From: Desulfobulbaceae bacterium
GTDB taxonomy: Bacteria > Desulfobacterota > Desulfobulbia > Desulfobulbales > Desulfobulbaceae
Assembly (NCBI GenBank): GCA_011322715.1
Contig: DRLX01000059.1
Location: forward strand, 1 to 6,971
Reading direction: 5' to 3'
Length of the DNA stretch: 6,971 nucleotides
The translations under genes and the position numbers were made by a program. Below, one piece after another: positions 5,014-6,971 of the stretch. The notes under the pieces were generated by a model. It had not been told where the DNA came from, made no database searches, and saw only the letters and a list, made by a program, of their open reading frames with translations. The first letter of the stretch is position 1. The number at the start of each line of letters is the position of its first letter.

Positions 5014-6765
5014 TCAGACCCAGAGGGGAGTAAATGCAAATTGAGTGACATCAACAAGTCCCTTGTCGGTGATTTTAAGGGTTGGGATGACGGGTAGGGC
5101 GAGGAAGCTGAGCAGCATGTATGGATTTGACGGCTGCGCACCCATTTGTTGTGCCATTTTATTTATAGATGCCAACTGGTCGGCAACGACGGCCGGTGGT
5201 TGGTCGGACATCAGGCCCGCTATGGGCAACGGCAAAACCAGGTTTCCATCTCTACACACCAGAGACAGCCCCCCGCCATTGTCGGCGACAAGACGTGCTG
5301 CTGCAAGCATGAGATCATCATCCGTACCGACCACTATAAGGTTGTGTGAGTCATGCGCAACCGTGGAGGCAATTGCCCCATTTGTAAATCCGAACCCACG
5401 GACGAAGCCGTTGGTCATATTGCCTGAGGCGTGGTGTCGTTCAATGACGGAAATCTTTAACAGGTCACGCGTGGGATCAGCGATGGCATAGCCATCTGCA
5501 ACCGTCGGCTCGATTTCGCTCATGGAGGTGACGATCTGATCTTCAATACAGTCAATGACGCGTATTTTCTTTTTTTGTTCATGGGCGGGAATACGAAAAT
5601 CAACTTTTTGCCAGTCAATCCGGACTGATTGCATAAGCCTGTTGTCTGTACATATACCGGCAGGTTGCGGTTTAGTTGGTCGTTCCCGTTCGGAGACAAG
5701 GTGTCCTTTTTTATATACCTGTTCAATTCGGAAGTTGGTAAGATCGGAAAGGACAACAAGGTCGGCAAGATATCCGGGGGCAATGGCTCCGCGCATTTTA
5801 AGGTTGAAACGTTCGGCGGGGTTGATGGTCACCATCCGAAGGGCATGGATGGCATCAAGGCCGAGCGCCACTGTCCGCCGCAGAATGGCATCTAGATGTC
5901 CCTTGGTGACCAGGTCATCCGGATGGCGATCATCACTGACCAGGAGAAAGCGGTCACAGGTTGCAGGGGTTACCAGGGGAAGCAATGCCTCCAGGTTTTT
6001 TGCAGTTGAGCCTTCACGGATAAAAATGTACATTCCCGCCCGCAGTTTTTCCCGGGCCTCTTCAATGGTCGTGCATTCATGATCGGAGCTTATTCCGGCT
6101 GCGCAGTAAGCCTGCAGATCCTTGCCCTCGACTCCAGGCGCATGGCCGTCGATAACCATGTTCCGCGTAAGCGCTTTGCCAAGTTTCATCAGGACGTCCT
6201 CGTCACCGTAAATCGTACCGGGAAAGTTCATCATTTCACCAAGTCCGGCAATTCCAGGCTGCTCGAGCAGTTGGGCAATGTCTTCGCTTGCAATCGTTGC
6301 ACCACTTGTCTCCAGGTGTGTCGCAGGCACGCAGGAGGGGACCATGGCAAAGATATCAAGGGGCGTCTCTTCGGCACATGTCAGCATATAATGCACTCCT
6401 TCGAGACCAAGAACATTTGCAATCTCGTGTGGATCACAGATAACGGTTGTTGTCCCTTTCGGCACAACGGCTTCTGCAAAGCGATGCGGTGAGAGCATTG
6501 AGCTTTCAATATGAATATGGCCCTCTATAAAGCCGGGACTGAGATATTTTCCCCGCAGATCTATTTCCCGGTTGCCGGAATACCTACCGATACCGGCAAT
6601 ACGGTTTCCACAGATACCGACATCTTCCGTCTTTATTTCATTGCTGAAAACATTGATGACGGATGCGTTTTTCAGTACCAGATCGCAGGGTTTTTCACCT
6701 CGGGCACAGAGGAGAAGATGTTGCAGGTTTTCTACGGTTGAGTCGACGGGAATAGCGAGAGACAT
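5014..6765 (-). CDS. ade: Adenine deaminase (adenine to hypoxanthine and ammonia)
   Basis: This 583-residue amidohydrolase-fold enzyme has the size of E. coli Ade (YicP, about 588) and B. subtilis AdeC. It deaminates adenine for purine salvage in the cytoplasm. Metal-site motifs are GHIHIESSM (His83 and His85), CDPHE (about 110-114), EMMNFPG with a Glu at about 177, GHAPG (about 207), SDHE (about 227) and DDRHPDDL (278-285). NPAERF follows in the barrel. The family-specific C-terminal domain has VAHDSHNLIVVG (about 459-470), NGGG and the ending DVTQFAFTPLWV. All key residues are present, so it looks intact. I start it at ATG 6765, with AAGGA seven bases upstream. An in-frame ATG at 6843 would add 26 residues, overlap the upstream gene and lack family support. 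It begins 10 bases after the FlhB-like stop, so the two are probably cotranscribed. Confidence 0.95.
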   Translation of the reverse strand: MSLAIPVDSTVENLQHLLLCARGEKPCDLVLKNASVINVFSNEIKTEDVGICGNRIAGIGRYSGNREIDLRGKYLSPGFIEGHIHIESSMLSPHRFAEAVVPKGTTTVICDPHEIANVLGLEGVHYMLTCAEETPLDIFAMVPSCVPATHLETSGATIASEDIAQLLEQPGIAGLGEMMNFPGTIYGDEDVLMKLGKALTRNMVIDGHAPGVEGKDLQAYCAAGISSDHECTTIEEAREKLRAGMYIFIREGSTAKNLEALLPLVTPATCDRFLLVSDDRHPDDLVTKGHLDAILRRTVALGLDAIHALRMVTINPAERFNLKMRGAIAPGYLADLVVLSDLTNFRIEQVYKKGHLVSERERPTKPQPAGICTDNRLMQSVRIDWQKVDFRIPAHEQKKKIRVIDCIEDQIVTSMSEIEPTVADGYAIADPTRDLLKISVIERHHASGNMTNGFVRGFGFTNGAIASTVAHDSHNLIVVGTDDDLMLAAARLVADNGGGLSLVCRDGNLVLPLPIAGLMSDQPPAVVADQLASINKMAQQMGAQPSNPYMLLSFLALPVIPTLKITDKGLVDVTQFAFTPLWV

Positions 6766-6772
6766 GGAATCG

Positions 6773-6777
6773 TCCTT
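6773..6777 (-). promoter_or_regulatory. Ribosome binding site of ade, overlapping the upstream stop codon
   Basis: On the - strand AAGGA (6777-6773) overlaps the TAA stop (6778-6776) of the FlhB-like gene and sits seven bases before the ATG at 6765. It decides the ade start and suggests translational coupling. Confidence 0.65.
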
Positions 6778-6971
6778 ATGGCTGGTGTAGTTTTTTCTTA
6801 AATTTATCATTGACTGAATAGACAAAGGCCAGGACTTCTGCAATGGCCTGGTAGAGTTCAGGAGGAATTTCTTCTCCGATTGGTACCGTTGCCAGCAGTT
6901 CGATCAGATCCGGGTCTTTGCGGATATGAATGCCTGCCTCTTCAGCTCTTTGGATAATATTTTCAGCGACA
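6776..6971 (-). CDS. FlhB-like export-switch C-terminal domain protein (5' end outside window)
   Basis: The last 64 codons are present, entering from the right edge and ending at TAA 6778-6776. The residues show the C-terminal pattern of FlhB/YscU cytoplasmic domains: an ENIIQRAEEAGIHIRKDPDLIELL helix-strand section, then IGEEIPPELYQAIAEVLAFVY. In full-length FlhB this part sets the substrate-specificity switch of the flagellar or type III export gate. The IxRDPxLxELL and IGEEIPPELYQAIAEVLAFVY wording most resembles the short stand-alone FlhB homologues (YlqH-like, roughly 90-110 residues), but the missing N-terminus prevents a decision. The first base of the window edge (6971) belongs to an incomplete codon. 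It is followed by ade after 10 bases. Confidence 0.85.
   Translation of the reverse strand, partial: VAENIIQRAEEAGIHIRKDPDLIELLATVPIGEEIPPELYQAIAEVLAFVYSVNDKFKKKLHQP

Noticed and set aside
4787..5141. Small - strand open frames between ade and the roadblock gene
   Set aside because: They run across the ade end and the AT-rich regulatory gap, have no ribosome site or recognisable product, and the gap is better explained by terminator and promoter elements.
5045..6492. Several + strand open frames of 70-175 codons opposite ade
   Set aside because: All lie antisense to a well-conserved enzyme, have unlikely composition and no recognisable domains.
6766..6843. 26-residue N-terminal extension of adenine deaminase from ATG 6843
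   Set aside because: It would overlap the FlhB-like gene by about 68 bases in another frame. The ATG at 6765 has a good ribosome site and gives the normal family length.

Overview
This is a bacterial window carrying about five complete genes and two gene ends, with no RNA gene, mobile element or CRISPR array visible. The gene mix suggests a motile Gram-negative bacterium: a Myxococcus-type MglA GTPase with a roadblock/LC7 partner, a short FlhB-like export-switch protein, a YejE-type inner-membrane permease and moderate base composition. A deltaproteobacterial (Desulfobacterota/Myxococcota-like) host is my inference. No taxonomic marker gene is present.

Layout. On the + strand, the tail of an unidentified gene (1-70) is followed closely by yejE (74-1108), a peptide ABC-transporter permease. 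A strong hairpin (1175-1200) then separates it from everything downstream, which lies on the - strand. Reading the - strand in transcription order: the last 64 codons of an FlhB-like protein (6971-6776); ade, adenine deaminase (6765-5014), starting 10 bases after it; a 249-base AT-rich gap holding a probable terminator, candidate promoter elements and a short perfect inverted repeat; then a three-gene cluster. That cluster is a roadblock/LC7 protein (4764-4366), an MglA-family small GTPase with a TTG start (4272-3667) and a 789-residue, very acidic, repeat-containing protein (3630-1261) that I do not recognise. It ends at the same hairpin, which on the - strand is a textbook rho-independent terminator.

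How they may work together. MglA-type GTPases and their roadblock partners form a polarity switch in Myxococcus: GTP-MglA marks a cell pole, and the roadblock protein MglB acts as its GTPase-activating protein. Here the pair is followed at short spacing by a large protein with two copies of an unrecognised ~80-residue N-terminal domain, three near-identical 62-residue acidic repeats and a helical C-terminus. The simplest reading is that this protein is an effector, scaffold or localisation partner of the GTPase. That is inferred from gene order only. It is the part of the window most likely to be undescribed. Adenine deaminase (purine salvage) and YejE (peptide uptake) look like ordinary genes that happen to flank it.
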